A DNA stretch of 64,000 nucleotides from Paenibacillus helianthi (GCF_001909055.1 NZ_LVWI01000081.1:103967-167966); one strand, 5' to 3'. Positions 53,625 through 63,701 are shown, counted from the first letter of the stretch. Translations and numbers: made by a program. Notes: generated by a model from the sequence alone, not told the origin.

Positions 53625-55406
53625 ATGGGTATTCGATTCCCTCATATTTCCTGGAACTCTATTCGTTTAAAACTGGTCGCGGGGTTAGTCCTAGTTACCG
53701 TTCCTCTTCTTACCTTGCTCATTTATAACAACTATTACAGCATTAATGTCGTACATAACCAAGTAGCTATCTCCAATAAAAACTTGATCTCTTTATATAT
53801 GGGACAGATCGATACTCAGCTGGAGGCTGCGGAAAAAAATGTATTAGGCTTGGCGACATTGAATTTTGATATTCAGTCTATGGATAGTCCTAACTCTGAA
53901 GATGATTACCAGCTTGCGAAACATAATTTATCGCTTAATTTATTGAATAATATTCTTTTTTATAAATCAATTGACGCCTTTTTCATTTTTCAAAAGGATC
54001 GTCAAGACCTGCTAAGTGTTAGCCAGTCTTCCATTACCTATTCAGAAAAAGTAGAAGTAGATAACTCTCTTATTCAGCATTTAAATCAGCTTGCAGACTC
54101 TTCCAAGCCGACAAATCCTAAATGGTATGTTAAAGAAATCGGAAACACATTCTACATTCTTCGTACAATAAAATCGGGTAATCTTTACATTGGAGCTTGG
54201 GTAAAAGCGAAGACGCTCCTGGGTCCGATGAGCTTGATTGATCTTGGTACAAAAGGCAGTGCGTTACTCGTTACCGCTCAAGGGGAGCCTATGGTTAACA
54301 CCACTTTGCTTCAAGATGAGCAGGTGGATCTTTCACAAGGATTCCAGCAGTATTATTTTACCGGAAGGAATAATAATATATTGGTTGTTGGTGAAGCATC
54401 CCAAAGAGGTGATTTTGCTCTGGCGGCTACCATTATGAACGAGCAGATTTTGCAGAATCTGCCGATGATGACTCAATTGATAAGATGGTTATCCTTCGCA
54501 GCCATTGCTTTATTGCCACTCAGTCTAATGTTTCTGCATCGGATATTGTTAGTCCCGCTTAAACGACTGATCAAAGCCATGAATAGAATCAACAAAGGTT
54601 TTGTTAATGTTCGAATAGGGAATAATAATACTTCAGATGAATTTCTTCTGGTAAATCAAACCTTTGATAGAATGATGTCGCAAATAGAAGAATTAAAAAT
54701 AAACGTCTACGAAGAGCAATTGAGTAAACAAAAGGCTGAACTACAGCATCTCCAACTACAGATAAATCCTCATTTTTTTATGAATACATTAAATATATTG
54801 TTTAACCTGGCTCAGGTGAAGAATTATGAGTTGATTCAAGAAATGACTCTATGTTTAGTAGGATATTTTCGCTTTATGTTTCGCAGTAATCTGTCCTTTG
54901 TCTCCTTAAAGGAGGAGCTACAGCATGTGCGTAACTACATTCGGATTCAAGAAATGCGATTTCCTGATCAGTTGAAATGCAGAATTGAGTACCCGGACTT
55001 TTTGGAAGAGATTCAGATTCCGCCATTGTTGATTCAAACTTTTCTGGAAAATTCGATCAAGTACGGTATTACATTGGAAGAACCCTTGGATCTTTCTGTA
55101 ACACTCGATTTAAAGGAAACAAGTTTAACCCCTTATGTAGAAATTATTATTAGAGATACAGGCAGGGGGTTTTCGGATCAAGTTTTGGCTGATATTAATT
55201 TGGGGAATCGGATTGTAGATGAGCAAGGTGAACATATCGGGATTTGGAATGTTAAGAAGAGGTTATCGTTTTTATACGGTGAGAATGCCTCCATATCATG
55301 TTATAATGGCTACCCGAACGGGGCTGTAATCGAAATCAAGCTTCCTTATCAGGAGGAGGCATATCCGGGAGATGGATCGGCGAATGTATCAAATATTGAT
55401 CGTTGA
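53625..55406 (+). CDS. YesM-type sensor histidine kinase, second system
   Basis: 593 residues. A first membrane helix (LVAGLVLVTVPLLTLLIY) and a second (LSFAAIALLPLSLMFLH) flank an extracellular sensor region. After a HAMP-like linker, LQLQINPHFFMNTLNILFNL carries the phospho-His, and the ATPase part includes TFLENSIKYGI and DTGRGFS. The GIWNVKKRL box is typical of YesM. AAGGAGGG precedes ATG 53625. It overlaps its regulator gene by 35 bases. Confidence 0.92.
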   Translation: MGIRFPHISWNSIRLKLVAGLVLVTVPLLTLLIYNNYYSINVVHNQVAISNKNLISLYMGQIDTQLEAAEKNVLGLATLNFDIQSMDSPNSEDDYQLAKHNLSLNLLNNILFYKSIDAFFIFQKDRQDLLSVSQSSITYSEKVEVDNSLIQHLNQLADSSKPTNPKWYVKEIGNTFYILRTIKSGNLYIGAWVKAKTLLGPMSLIDLGTKGSALLVTAQGEPMVNTTLLQDEQVDLSQGFQQYYFTGRNNNILVVGEASQRGDFALAATIMNEQILQNLPMMTQLIRWLSFAAIALLPLSLMFLHRILLVPLKRLIKAMNRINKGFVNVRIGNNNTSDEFLLVNQTFDRMMSQIEELKINVYEEQLSKQKAELQHLQLQINPHFFMNTLNILFNLAQVKNYELIQEMTLCLVGYFRFMFRSNLSFVSLKEELQHVRNYIRIQEMRFPDQLKCRIEYPDFLEEIQIPPLLIQTFLENSIKYGITLEEPLDLSVTLDLKETSLTPYVEIIIRDTGRGFSDQVLADINLGNRIVDEQGEHIGIWNVKKRLSFLYGENASISCYNGYPNGAVIEIKLPYQEEAYPGDGSANVSNIDR

Positions 55407-56985
55407 TGATGAAATCCATGCGGTAGAAGGAATTTACTCAGGCGTCGATTGGAACAAGCTGGGGATTACTGCTGTATTCAAAGCGTATACCGTAAGACAA
55501 GCCAAAGAAATATTCGTTCAAGAACATATTGACATCATGCTTTGCGATATTGAAATGCCGCAGGCAACTGGTCTGGAGTTGGCAGAATGGGTTAGAGAAT
55601 GTTATCCATCAACGGAAACGATATTTTTAACTTGTCATGCGGATTTTAAATACGCTAAGCAGGCCCTTCAGTTAGGAGGTCTTGATTACATTCTGAAGCC
55701 GGTACCTTTTGCGGAGCTGGAAAAAGTACTTGAAAGGGCGATAGATAAGATTAATAAGGAATCAGAAATGGTTCAATACAGCCAATTCGGGCAATTCTGG
55801 TTTCAAAATCAACCGATGTTAATTGAACGTTTCTGGCAGGATATATTGAACCAAACGGTTCCTTCAAATCCGAAAGCCATTAGTCAAGCCGCGGCAGACA
55901 GGAATATTTCTTATTTTGAGGATATGGTTTTTATACCTGTTCTCTTGAGTATTCAGAGATGGTACAAACCGTTAAGTCTCCGGGATGAAAAAATACTGGA
56001 GTATGCCCTCAAAAATTTAGCGGAGGAGATCCTCCTTGAATCCCGCAAAGATCGAACGATTATTTCATTAGGCAACAGAAGAATACTGGTTATCATTCCA
56101 ATTGATGAAAAGCAAGAGGATATATCCGAGTTGGAAGAATCAAGCCAACGTTATATTGAGGCATGTAGTCACTATTTCTATTGTGATATTTCCTGTTACA
56201 TTGGGGAGAAAGTTCATGGGCATGGAATGTTAGAAACGGTGAGCAAGCTCAAAGAAATGGAAAGAAATAATGTTGCATACAGTAATAAGGTTCTTTTGCT
56301 ATCAAAGCCTAAAGTACACTCCTTCGACTATAAGCCGGCTGACATAAGGTTATGGTCTGTTATGTTAGAGGAGGGAGCCTTTGATAAAGTATTAACAGAA
56401 GCGATGCAATATTTAAACGGGGTGGATAAGGACGTTTTAAATGCGGATTTTTTGAAACGATTCTATCAGAATTTCCAACAAATGATGCATTATATCCTCC
56501 AGACAAAAGGAATACAGGCACACCAACTTTTCAGCGATCTCAACTCCCAGGAGGTAAGTGAAAACGCAACCCGTTCCGTGACCCATTTGCAAGTATGGGT
56601 GAAGTATACTGTCATTAAAGCGAAGGAGTATATCCTTTCCCTTGAGCAGTCCCAAAGCGTGGTACAAAGAGTGATCCAATTTATCAATCTTCATATTTCA
56701 AAGGATCTCTCGCGAGAAGAAATTGCCAATCATGTGTATCTTAATCCGGATTATTTGACCCGTATATTTAAAAAAGAAACGGGAATGGCCATATCAGATT
56801 ATTTATTACAAGAAAGGCTAAGAATTGCGCAAGAACTTCTTGTGAAGACTGATATGCCGATCAGTGCAGTAGCATCCCAAATTGGATATTCGAATTTTTC
56901 CCATTTCTCACGAACCTTCAAGAAGCATACTAATTTGAATCCTAATGAATATCGTCAGGTACATCAAAAAACACTGCATAGTTGA
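55372..56985 (+). CDS. YesN-type response regulator with AraC domain, second system
   Basis: 537 residues. The receiver has DDEIHAV, phospho-Asp in DIMLCDIEMPQATG and lysine in DYILKPV. The C-terminal AraC domain has SREEIANHVYLNPDYLTRIFKKETG and IGYSNFSHFSRTFKKHT. The start may be ATG 55372 or ATG 55384; both overlap the kinase gene. It probably controls the importer at 57201-60686. Confidence 0.92.
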   Translation: MDRRMYQILIVDDEIHAVEGIYSGVDWNKLGITAVFKAYTVRQAKEIFVQEHIDIMLCDIEMPQATGLELAEWVRECYPSTETIFLTCHADFKYAKQALQLGGLDYILKPVPFAELEKVLERAIDKINKESEMVQYSQFGQFWFQNQPMLIERFWQDILNQTVPSNPKAISQAAADRNISYFEDMVFIPVLLSIQRWYKPLSLRDEKILEYALKNLAEEILLESRKDRTIISLGNRRILVIIPIDEKQEDISELEESSQRYIEACSHYFYCDISCYIGEKVHGHGMLETVSKLKEMERNNVAYSNKVLLLSKPKVHSFDYKPADIRLWSVMLEEGAFDKVLTEAMQYLNGVDKDVLNADFLKRFYQNFQQMMHYILQTKGIQAHQLFSDLNSQEVSENATRSVTHLQVWVKYTVIKAKEYILSLEQSQSVVQRVIQFINLHISKDLSREEIANHVYLNPDYLTRIFKKETGMAISDYLLQERLRIAQELLVKTDMPISAVASQIGYSNFSHFSRTFKKHTNLNPNEYRQVHQKTLHS

Positions 56986-57013
56986 ATCAAAATTTATGAA
57001 TTATCTAATAATG

Positions 57014-57046
57014 AAACCAGTCAAGTTCAGCTTGACTGGTTTGTTT
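57014..57046 (+). terminator. Terminator after second YesN gene
   Basis: AAACCAGTCAAG (57014-57025) pairs with CTTGACTGGTTT (57031-57042), followed by GTTT. The importer genes must therefore have their own promoter. Confidence 0.85.
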
Positions 57047-57152
57047 ATATGTGGAATGTTAGTCGTCAAATGAATAATGGAAAGTCGTTCGAGGAGCGGA
57101 TTCGAAACGTGGCCCAAAGTAAAATATAACTATCCACTACTTAACTCCTTTT

Positions 57153-57166
57153 TGTTAACGGTTTCA
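57153..57166 (+). promoter_or_regulatory. Candidate CcpA cre site
   Basis: TGTTAACGGTTTCA matches the cre consensus TGWAANCGNTNWCA except at one or two positions. It lies about 35 bases before the lipoprotein start, where bound CcpA would block transcription when glucose is available. Confidence 0.6.
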
Positions 57167-57200
57167 TAAGTAGGGAATCTATGATTAATGGGGGAGAATT

Positions 57201-58736
57201 ATGAAGAAAAGACTGAAGTTGTTGAGTGTGATGCTCGCCAGTTCCATGCTGCTATTGTCCGCTTGCGGTGGTAACAATAACAGCAGTAATAGTGGAAATG
57301 ATAATAGTAAAGGAGCGACGGCGGATTCGAGTCAGTCTGCAGCACCTGCGGAAAAACCGACTGAATTAACGGTCGCGTTTCCGATTTTTGGTACACTACC
57401 AAAAGATATGTCTCTTATTGAGGATGCCGTTAACAAGATTGCTCAGGAGAAAATTAATGTTAGGGTGAAATTACTGCCCATTAGTTTTTCGAATTGGATG
57501 CAGCAGACGAATTTGATGTTTTCCAGCGGTGAAAAACTTGATCTGATGCCCACTATTTATAATTACAACTCAGCGATCGCACAAGGTCAATTAATTCCTA
57601 TTGACGAACTTCTGAAAAAACATGGGCAAGGGATTACCGCAGCATTGGATCCGGCTTATCTAGAAGCATCAAAAGTGAAGGGCTCTATTTATGGCGTACC
57701 AACTCTGCATGAAATGGCCACTGTTAATGGTGTTTCAATGCGTAAGGATATTGTGGAAAAGTACCAAATTGATACCGGCAAATTTCAAACACTTGAAGAT
57801 TTGGAAGATGTATTTAAAACAGTTAAAGCCGGCGAACCCAATATTGCTCCTTTAATCCCGTCGACTGTAGGCGCATCAATACTAAATAACTACAAAACAT
57901 TTGACGATCTCAGTAATCAACTCGGCGTTCTGCCTAACTATGATAATGATTTAAAAGTGGTCAATCTTTATGAGACAAAAGAATATGCCGAGCAGCTTCA
58001 AATGCTCAGAAAGTGGTATAAAGAAGGTTTGATTCTTCAGGATGCCTCGACCAATCAAACGAACCCGTCCGATCTGATTAAATCAAATCAAGCCTTCGCA
58101 TATTTACTTAGTGCGCACCCTGCAGCAGTACTTGCTGAAACTCCCGCTGGCGGTGTACCTATGAAAACCGTAGCATTCTCGCAACCCGCAGTATCCACGA
58201 CGTCGCAAATAACGAATACGATGTGGGGGATCACTGTAAACTCAAAGGCTCCGGACAAAGCAATGGAGTTTCTTAACCTGATGTACTCCGATAAAGATAT
58301 AGTGAACTTGCTGATTTGGGGAATTGAGGGGAAACATTATGTAGTCAAGTCCGGGAATATCATTGATTTTCCCGAAGGTGTGGATGCTCAGACTTCGGGA
58401 TATTACATGAATATGGGATGGCTGTTCGGCAATCAATTTCTTTCCTACCTCTGGAATGGGACCGACCCCGACTTGTGGGAGAAAGTGAAACAGTTTAATG
58501 CGTCGGCGACCAAATCGAAAGCATTGGGTTTCACATTCGACCCTACGCCGGTTAAGACAGAGGTTGCTGCCATCGGAAATGTGATCACCCAATATGCCCT
58601 CCCTCTTGAAACGGGAAGCGTTGACCCGGATAAAATTCTGCCAAAGTTTATAGAAAACTTGAAAACAGCCGGGATCGACAAGGTCATCACGGAAAAGCAA
58701 AAACAACTCGATGAATGGGCAAAAGCAAAGCAATAA
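57201..58736 (+). CDS. Extracellular solute-binding lipoprotein, second importer
   Basis: 511 residues. The signal peptide ends in the lipobox LLSAC, followed by an Asn/Ser-rich linker (GGNNNSSNSGNDNS), so the protein is anchored to the outside of the membrane. The mature part has the FSNWMQQTNLMFSSGEKLDLMPTIYNYNS hinge typical of family 1 sugar-binding proteins. GGGGGAG precedes the ATG. The ligand is likely an oligosaccharide handled by the GH3 enzyme downstream; this is inference. Confidence 0.9.
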   Translation: MKKRLKLLSVMLASSMLLLSACGGNNNSSNSGNDNSKGATADSSQSAAPAEKPTELTVAFPIFGTLPKDMSLIEDAVNKIAQEKINVRVKLLPISFSNWMQQTNLMFSSGEKLDLMPTIYNYNSAIAQGQLIPIDELLKKHGQGITAALDPAYLEASKVKGSIYGVPTLHEMATVNGVSMRKDIVEKYQIDTGKFQTLEDLEDVFKTVKAGEPNIAPLIPSTVGASILNNYKTFDDLSNQLGVLPNYDNDLKVVNLYETKEYAEQLQMLRKWYKEGLILQDASTNQTNPSDLIKSNQAFAYLLSAHPAAVLAETPAGGVPMKTVAFSQPAVSTTSQITNTMWGITVNSKAPDKAMEFLNLMYSDKDIVNLLIWGIEGKHYVVKSGNIIDFPEGVDAQTSGYYMNMGWLFGNQFLSYLWNGTDPDLWEKVKQFNASATKSKALGFTFDPTPVKTEVAAIGNVITQYALPLETGSVDPDKILPKFIENLKTAGIDKVITEKQKQLDEWAKAKQ

Positions 58737-58752
58737 CGAGGTATTTGTAATG

Positions 58753-58788
58753 GTAGAAACGGTCATGCGGCTGCATGACCGTTTCTAC
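58753..58788 (+). other. Perfect 16-base-pair hairpin between lipoprotein and permease genes
   Basis: GTAGAAACGGTCATGC pairs exactly with GCATGACCGTTTCTAC (58773-58788) over a four-base loop. No T-tract follows, so it is more likely an RNA-stabilising or partial-attenuation element that lets the binding protein be made in excess over the permeases. Confidence 0.75.
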
Positions 58789-58853
58789 TTCCTGCCAGTG
58801 CTTTTAAACGGTTAGTTTACAAGGTTGAGATCGAAGGGAGTGCGTTTTGATCG

Positions 58854-59783
58854 ATGAATAGCAGACTGGGTAATGCGAGGAAGAAAATATGGAAATACAG
58901 TCCCCTTTATTTAATGATGTTACCGGGGGTTGCATATCTGCTCATAAATAACTATCTGCCCATGTATGGTATCACCATTGCGTTTAAAGATATTAATTTT
59001 GCGAAGGGTATCTGGGGAAGCGACTGGAACGGTATGCAGAACTTTAAGTTTTTATTTTCATCATCTGATGCTTATCTCATTACTCGTAACACGATTCTGT
59101 ACAATACAGCATTTATTGTGCTGGGTCTGATTGCTGGTGTTGGAACTGCTATTCTCTTGAATGAAATCAAGAATAAACTGGCAGTCAAGTTCTATCAAAG
59201 TGTTTTACTGCTTCCTTATTTGATTTCTATGGTTTTAGTAAGTTACCTGGTGTATTCGTTATTAAGCGTCAATGTGGGCCTAATGAATAAGACGATACTG
59301 CCGGCACTGGGGATAGACCCCGTCTCTTGGTACAATGAGCCCAAGTTTTGGCCATTTATCCTGGTCATTGTGAACTTATGGAAAGGCATTGGCTTCTCCT
59401 GTGTAGTTTATTTGGCCGCCATCATTGGTATTGATAAGGATTACTATGAAGCGGCTATGCTAGATGGGGCGAGTAAGTGGCAGCAAATACGAAAGATCAC
59501 GGTCCCGTTAATAACTCCCATCATTATCATGATGACACTGCTTAGTATAGGACGCATCTTCTACTCAGACTTCGGATTGTTTTATCAAGTGCCAATGAAC
59601 TCGGGGGCTCTATTCAGTACGACTAACGTCATTGATACGTACGTGTTCCGGGCACTCATGCAGCTTGGAGATATCGGGATGTCAGCAGCGGCAGGGTTGT
59701 ATCAATCTGTTGTTGGCTTCATTCTTGTCATCCTTTCGAATTATGCGGTTCGAAAATTGAGCAAGGATAATGCTTTATTCTAG
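58854..59783 (+). CDS. Sugar ABC transporter permease (LplB type), second importer
   Basis: 309 residues with six membrane helices. YLMMLPGVAYLLINNYLPMYGITIAFKDINF is the typical LplB start, and the EAA loop is YYEAAMLDGASKWQQIRKITVPL. It begins ATG 58854 after a weak ribosome site and is followed 12 bases later by its partner permease. Confidence 0.9.
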   Translation: MNSRLGNARKKIWKYSPLYLMMLPGVAYLLINNYLPMYGITIAFKDINFAKGIWGSDWNGMQNFKFLFSSSDAYLITRNTILYNTAFIVLGLIAGVGTAILLNEIKNKLAVKFYQSVLLLPYLISMVLVSYLVYSLLSVNVGLMNKTILPALGIDPVSWYNEPKFWPFILVIVNLWKGIGFSCVVYLAAIIGIDKDYYEAAMLDGASKWQQIRKITVPLITPIIIMMTLLSIGRIFYSDFGLFYQVPMNSGALFSTTNVIDTYVFRALMQLGDIGMSAAAGLYQSVVGFILVILSNYAVRKLSKDNALF

Positions 59784-59795
59784 GAGGGAATCATT

Positions 59796-60686
59796 ATGTA
59801 TCGTGAAAATCGTTTGTGGCAATGGGGTTCTCATATCGTTTTGCTGTTGTTATCTCTTGCCTGCGTAGGTCCATTCTTACTTCTTTTCATTTCATCTATA
59901 ACCGATGAGCAATCCATTATTCAGAACGGATACTCCTTCTTTCCGAAGGAGATAAGCTTTGCGGCTTATGAATATATATGGCAGCAATCCTCATTAATCT
60001 TTAATGCCTATGGAATCACTATTTTTGTCACCGTATTCGGAACTGCAGCCAGTTTGCTCATTACGTCAATGCTGGCTTATCCTCTTTCCCGCCGGGATTT
60101 ACCTGGTGGCAATATCGTTGCTTTTCTTCTGTTCTTTACCTTGTTGTTTAACGGCGGACTGGCACCGACTTATATCATCTATACCCAGCTGTTTCATATT
60201 AAAAATACACTGGCAGCGCTTATTGTACCTGGGCTATTAATGAATGGATTTAGCGTGATGATGATGAGAGGCTTTTTCATGACGACCGTACCGTCCTCGG
60301 TTCTGGAATCGGCGAGTATAGACGGTGCCACAGAGTTTACAATTTACCGCAAAATCGTATTGCCGCTCTCCTTGCCCATTTTGGCGGTGGTCGGCCTGTT
60401 GCAGGGACTTATGTATTGGAATGACTGGTTCAATGGCCTGATCTACCTTACAAATCCCAAACTATACAGCTTGCAAACCGTGATGAACCAACTGATGAGC
60501 AACATTCAGTTTCTGGCCAACAATAGTAAAGTGAGTTCATTGGCAAGCGGGTCAATGCAAGAGTTGCCGAGCGAAGCGTTCCGTATGGCGATTGCCGTGA
60601 TCAGCATCGCTCCAATCATGATTGCGTATCCTTTCTTTCAGAAGTATTTCGTAAAAGGTTTGGCCTTCGGTGCGGTCAAGGGTTGA
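59796..60686 (+). CDS. Sugar ABC transporter permease (LplC type), second importer
   Basis: 296 residues with six membrane helices. NGGLAPTYIIYTQLFHIKNTLAALIVPG and SVLESASIDGATEFTIYRKIVLPL are LplC landmarks, and the protein ends YFVKGLAFGAVKG. AGGAGGG precedes ATG 59796. No ATPase gene is present. Confidence 0.92.
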   Translation: MYRENRLWQWGSHIVLLLLSLACVGPFLLLFISSITDEQSIIQNGYSFFPKEISFAAYEYIWQQSSLIFNAYGITIFVTVFGTAASLLITSMLAYPLSRRDLPGGNIVAFLLFFTLLFNGGLAPTYIIYTQLFHIKNTLAALIVPGLLMNGFSVMMMRGFFMTTVPSSVLESASIDGATEFTIYRKIVLPLSLPILAVVGLLQGLMYWNDWFNGLIYLTNPKLYSLQTVMNQLMSNIQFLANNSKVSSLASGSMQELPSEAFRMAIAVISIAPIMIAYPFFQKYFVKGLAFGAVKG

Positions 60687-61044
60687 TTCATTTAACATGA
60701 AAATTGAGTTGAATCGTATGATCGGTACTTGGCAATTTCTCGCATCGAACCTCTGATCCCGAGAAATGCTTCGCTACCTCATTAATGATTTGCTGAGAAG
60801 ACAGCGTTATCTAAAGATATTAAAGAGTATCGAAGCTTTCCCCTGTAGGGGTAGACATTCAGGCCTATTACAATAAGAACGGAGAGAAAAACATATCTGG
60901 AGGAGCCTTGCCTCAGCGCATAGTAATATGCTTCCGCAACCGTAATCCGGAACATGTGTTGCAATTCCAAGCTGAAGAGTTCCTGCAGAAAAGAAATAAA
61001 GCCTGTTCCCCTTCAAAATCATCCTTGAAAGTGAGTTGATTCGT
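60687..61044. pseudogene. Decayed spacer with partial copy of the GH3 start and an orphan coding remnant
   Basis: At 60702-60752 there is a close copy of the sequence around the GH3 start (61024-61077), coding MIGTWQFLASN and then a stop. Further on, 60824-61037 is open in one frame and encodes a plausible protein piece (PVGVDIQAYYNKNGEKNISGG, then RIVICFRNRNPEHVLQFQ) but has no start. These look like remains of a lost paralogous gene before the GH3 gene. Confidence 0.7.
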
Positions 61045-63564
61045 ATGATTGGTACTTGGCATTTTCTGCATCAAACCCCGGATACTACGATAAAGATGCA
61101 GTTCATCATTGATAAAAAAGAAGATATTACATTATCCGTTATCTTAGAGCCTTTTCCGTTTCCAGTGGAGATCCACACGGTGACAGTTGAAGGGAATCTA
61201 TTGCAAGCCAGAGGGATCTCCCAGTTTGTCCCCGGCGAATCCTTCGAATTTGATTTGGCCTTTGAAGATCAGGAATTCCAGGGCAGAATCAAACTTCCAT
61301 ACCAGGAGGCCTTCTTCGTGAAGGGTATGAAAGGGACCGGTCCATCCCTTGAAGATTTGCTGATTTCAACGCTCTCTCCTTACCGAAAAAGTGATGTGAA
61401 GCCACGGAACGATCAAGAGATCCGTGAAGCAGTAGAAATCCTGCTTAACAAGATGTCCATTACCGATAAAATCGGTCAGATGAGCCAGTGTATGTCTACG
61501 AACCTCTCCCTAGGATCAGATATCGAGTCTGAAACGCCAGAAAAACTGATAATGGAAGGCCGGGTAGGCTCAATACTCTCTGCCGTAAACAGTAACCGCG
61601 TGTTCGAATTGCAGAAAATCGCGGTCGAACGATCCCCCCACGGTATCCCATTATTATTTAACTTTGACGTGATCCACGGCTTTCAGACGATTTTTCCGGT
61701 TCCGCTTGCCTGGTCCTGCAGCTGGGATATGGCAGCAATCAGAGAAGCTAACGCGATTGCCTCGAAAGAAGCCAGTGCTACCGGTATAACGTATAATCAC
61801 GGACCCATGGTTGATATAACCAGAGACCCGAGATGGGGCCGTGTCGTGGAAGGTGCTGGCGAAGATCCCTATCTGGGCAGCCTAATCGCCAAAGCTCAAG
61901 TCGAAGGATTCCAGGGGGAGAGCCTGTTTGATCCGGAGACGATCATTGCTTGTTTGAAGCATTTCGTGGCATACGGGGCTGCAGAAGCAGGCCGGGATTA
62001 CAATACAGTGGATATTTCGGAAGGTACGCTCCGCAATGTATTCTTACCGCCATTCCAGGCGGGGATTGAAGCCGGCGCAGGATCGGTTATGAATTCCTTT
62101 AATACGTACCAAGGCGTGCCGGTGGCAGGCAACCGGTACATTCTTAACGAATTGCTTCGAAAAGAGCTGGGCTTTGACGGGATATTGATCTCGGATTATG
62201 GTGCGATAGATGAAATTGTCGCTCATGGAAATGCAAAAGACAGCAAGGAAGCAGCTCAAAAGGCGCTTGAGGCAACCATGGATATAGAAATGGTGACCCG
62301 TTCATATGACCATCTGCATGAATTAATAGAACGGGGCTTCGTTGTGGAGGAACAATTAAATGAAGCTGTACGGCGCATATTGACCTTTAAGTACAAGATC
62401 GGCATTATGGATGATCCGTTTCGCTATGTTCGTCCGGAGAAAGAGAAGGAATACCACTTCCATCCGATGCATTTGGAGGCAAGCCGAAAGTTAGCTCAGA
62501 AGTCTATTGTCCTGTTGAAGAATAACGGCGCTCTCCCGCTTGCAGACAAGAAACAAAAGCTGGCGGTCATTGGTCCATTCGGTGATAGCAAGGATATGCT
62601 CGGCCCCTGGCAGTGGTCCCGGTATTCGAAGGAGACGGTTACGCTGAGAGAGGGTCTGGAGGCGAAAGGATTTCCGAAGACACATCTGCTGATGGAAGCG
62701 GGATGTAAGGTTGAAGAAGCAGTGGATGGGGGAATCGAACGGGCTGTTGCAGCGGCGGAACAAGCGGATATCGTCATTCTGGCACTTGGAGAGAGCAGCG
62801 AAATGTCTGGTGAGGCGGCGTCCCGCATGGATATAACGCTGCCGCAGGTGCAGCAGGAGCTAGCGGAAGCCATTGTTCGTGTAGGCAAGCCGACTGTACT
62901 GGTCCTGACCAATGGAAGACCCCTGGTATTAGATTGGTTCGAGCGTCATGTGGATGCCATTGTAGAGACCTGGTTTCTGGGATCACAAGCCGGGCATGCC
63001 ATAGCCGATGTGCTCTTAGGCCACTATAATCCAACCGGCAAACTGACAATGAGTTTTCCCGCCCATATCGGACAAGTACCGGTATACTATAGCCACTATA
63101 AAACAGGGAGACCCGTAACGGAAAACAATAAAGGGGAAAAGTTCTTTTCCAGATACATCGATGGCTCCAATGACCCGCTATACCCGTTCGGTTACGGCCT
63201 AAGCTATACATCTTTTGAGATTTCGGACATACGGTTATCACAAACGCAGATGACGGATTCAGAAACGATAGTCGCTAGCGTCACGGTCAGCAATACAGGA
63301 CAGGTACCGGGAGAAGAAACCGTTCAGATGTACATTCAGGATCTTTATGGCAGTGTGGTCCGTCCTGTAAAAGAGCTAAAAGGATTCAATAAAGTGCAGT
63401 TAGCAGCAAGTGAAGCGAAGGAAATCTGTTTCAGTATTACTGCAGCGGATTTGGTGTACTGGAATCCGGAGCTGAAGTATGGAGCTGAACCGGGGGATTT
63501 CAAGGTATATATCGGATCGAGTTCCCGTGATGTGAAAGAGACATCTTTCGAACTTGTGCTATAA
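61045..63564 (+). CDS. Glycoside hydrolase family 3 (beta-glucosidase-type)
   Basis: About 839 residues. After a ~110-residue N-terminal domain of unknown fold, the GH3 TIM barrel shows RVGSILSAVNSN, LLFNFDVIHGFQTIFP, CLKHFVAYGAAEAGRDYN and the nucleophile Asp in DGILISDYGAID. The alpha/beta sandwich and C-terminal fibronectin III-like domain (PGEETVQMYIQDLYGSVVRPVKELKGF) follow. No signal peptide is seen, so it acts inside the cell on imported oligosaccharide. ATG 61045 fits the copied start upstream; TTG 61036 is an alternative. Confidence 0.92.
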   Translation: MIGTWHFLHQTPDTTIKMQFIIDKKEDITLSVILEPFPFPVEIHTVTVEGNLLQARGISQFVPGESFEFDLAFEDQEFQGRIKLPYQEAFFVKGMKGTGPSLEDLLISTLSPYRKSDVKPRNDQEIREAVEILLNKMSITDKIGQMSQCMSTNLSLGSDIESETPEKLIMEGRVGSILSAVNSNRVFELQKIAVERSPHGIPLLFNFDVIHGFQTIFPVPLAWSCSWDMAAIREANAIASKEASATGITYNHGPMVDITRDPRWGRVVEGAGEDPYLGSLIAKAQVEGFQGESLFDPETIIACLKHFVAYGAAEAGRDYNTVDISEGTLRNVFLPPFQAGIEAGAGSVMNSFNTYQGVPVAGNRYILNELLRKELGFDGILISDYGAIDEIVAHGNAKDSKEAAQKALEATMDIEMVTRSYDHLHELIERGFVVEEQLNEAVRRILTFKYKIGIMDDPFRYVRPEKEKEYHFHPMHLEASRKLAQKSIVLLKNNGALPLADKKQKLAVIGPFGDSKDMLGPWQWSRYSKETVTLREGLEAKGFPKTHLLMEAGCKVEEAVDGGIERAVAAAEQADIVILALGESSEMSGEAASRMDITLPQVQQELAEAIVRVGKPTVLVLTNGRPLVLDWFERHVDAIVETWFLGSQAGHAIADVLLGHYNPTGKLTMSFPAHIGQVPVYYSHYKTGRPVTENNKGEKFFSRYIDGSNDPLYPFGYGLSYTSFEISDIRLSQTQMTDSETIVASVTVSNTGQVPGEETVQMYIQDLYGSVVRPVKELKGFNKVQLAASEAKEICFSITAADLVYWNPELKYGAEPGDFKVYIGSSSRDVKETSFELVL

Positions 63565-63674
63565 ACCACCACAATACCGTGGGATAGATTCGCCTGAGAG
63601 ACTTAGGAGTGAAGACATATTCCCAGAGGCTAAGTACGAAAAGGGTGAATACAGACTGCGGTAAATTTAGGTTA

Positions 63675-63700
63675 AGAGAGGTTGCGGCCTCTCTTTTTTT
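63675..63700 (+). terminator. Terminator after GH3 gene
   Basis: AGAGAGG (63675-63681) pairs with CCTCTCT (63688-63694), followed by a T-run to 63700. A group II intron begins immediately after it. Confidence 0.9.
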
Positions 63701-63701
63701 A

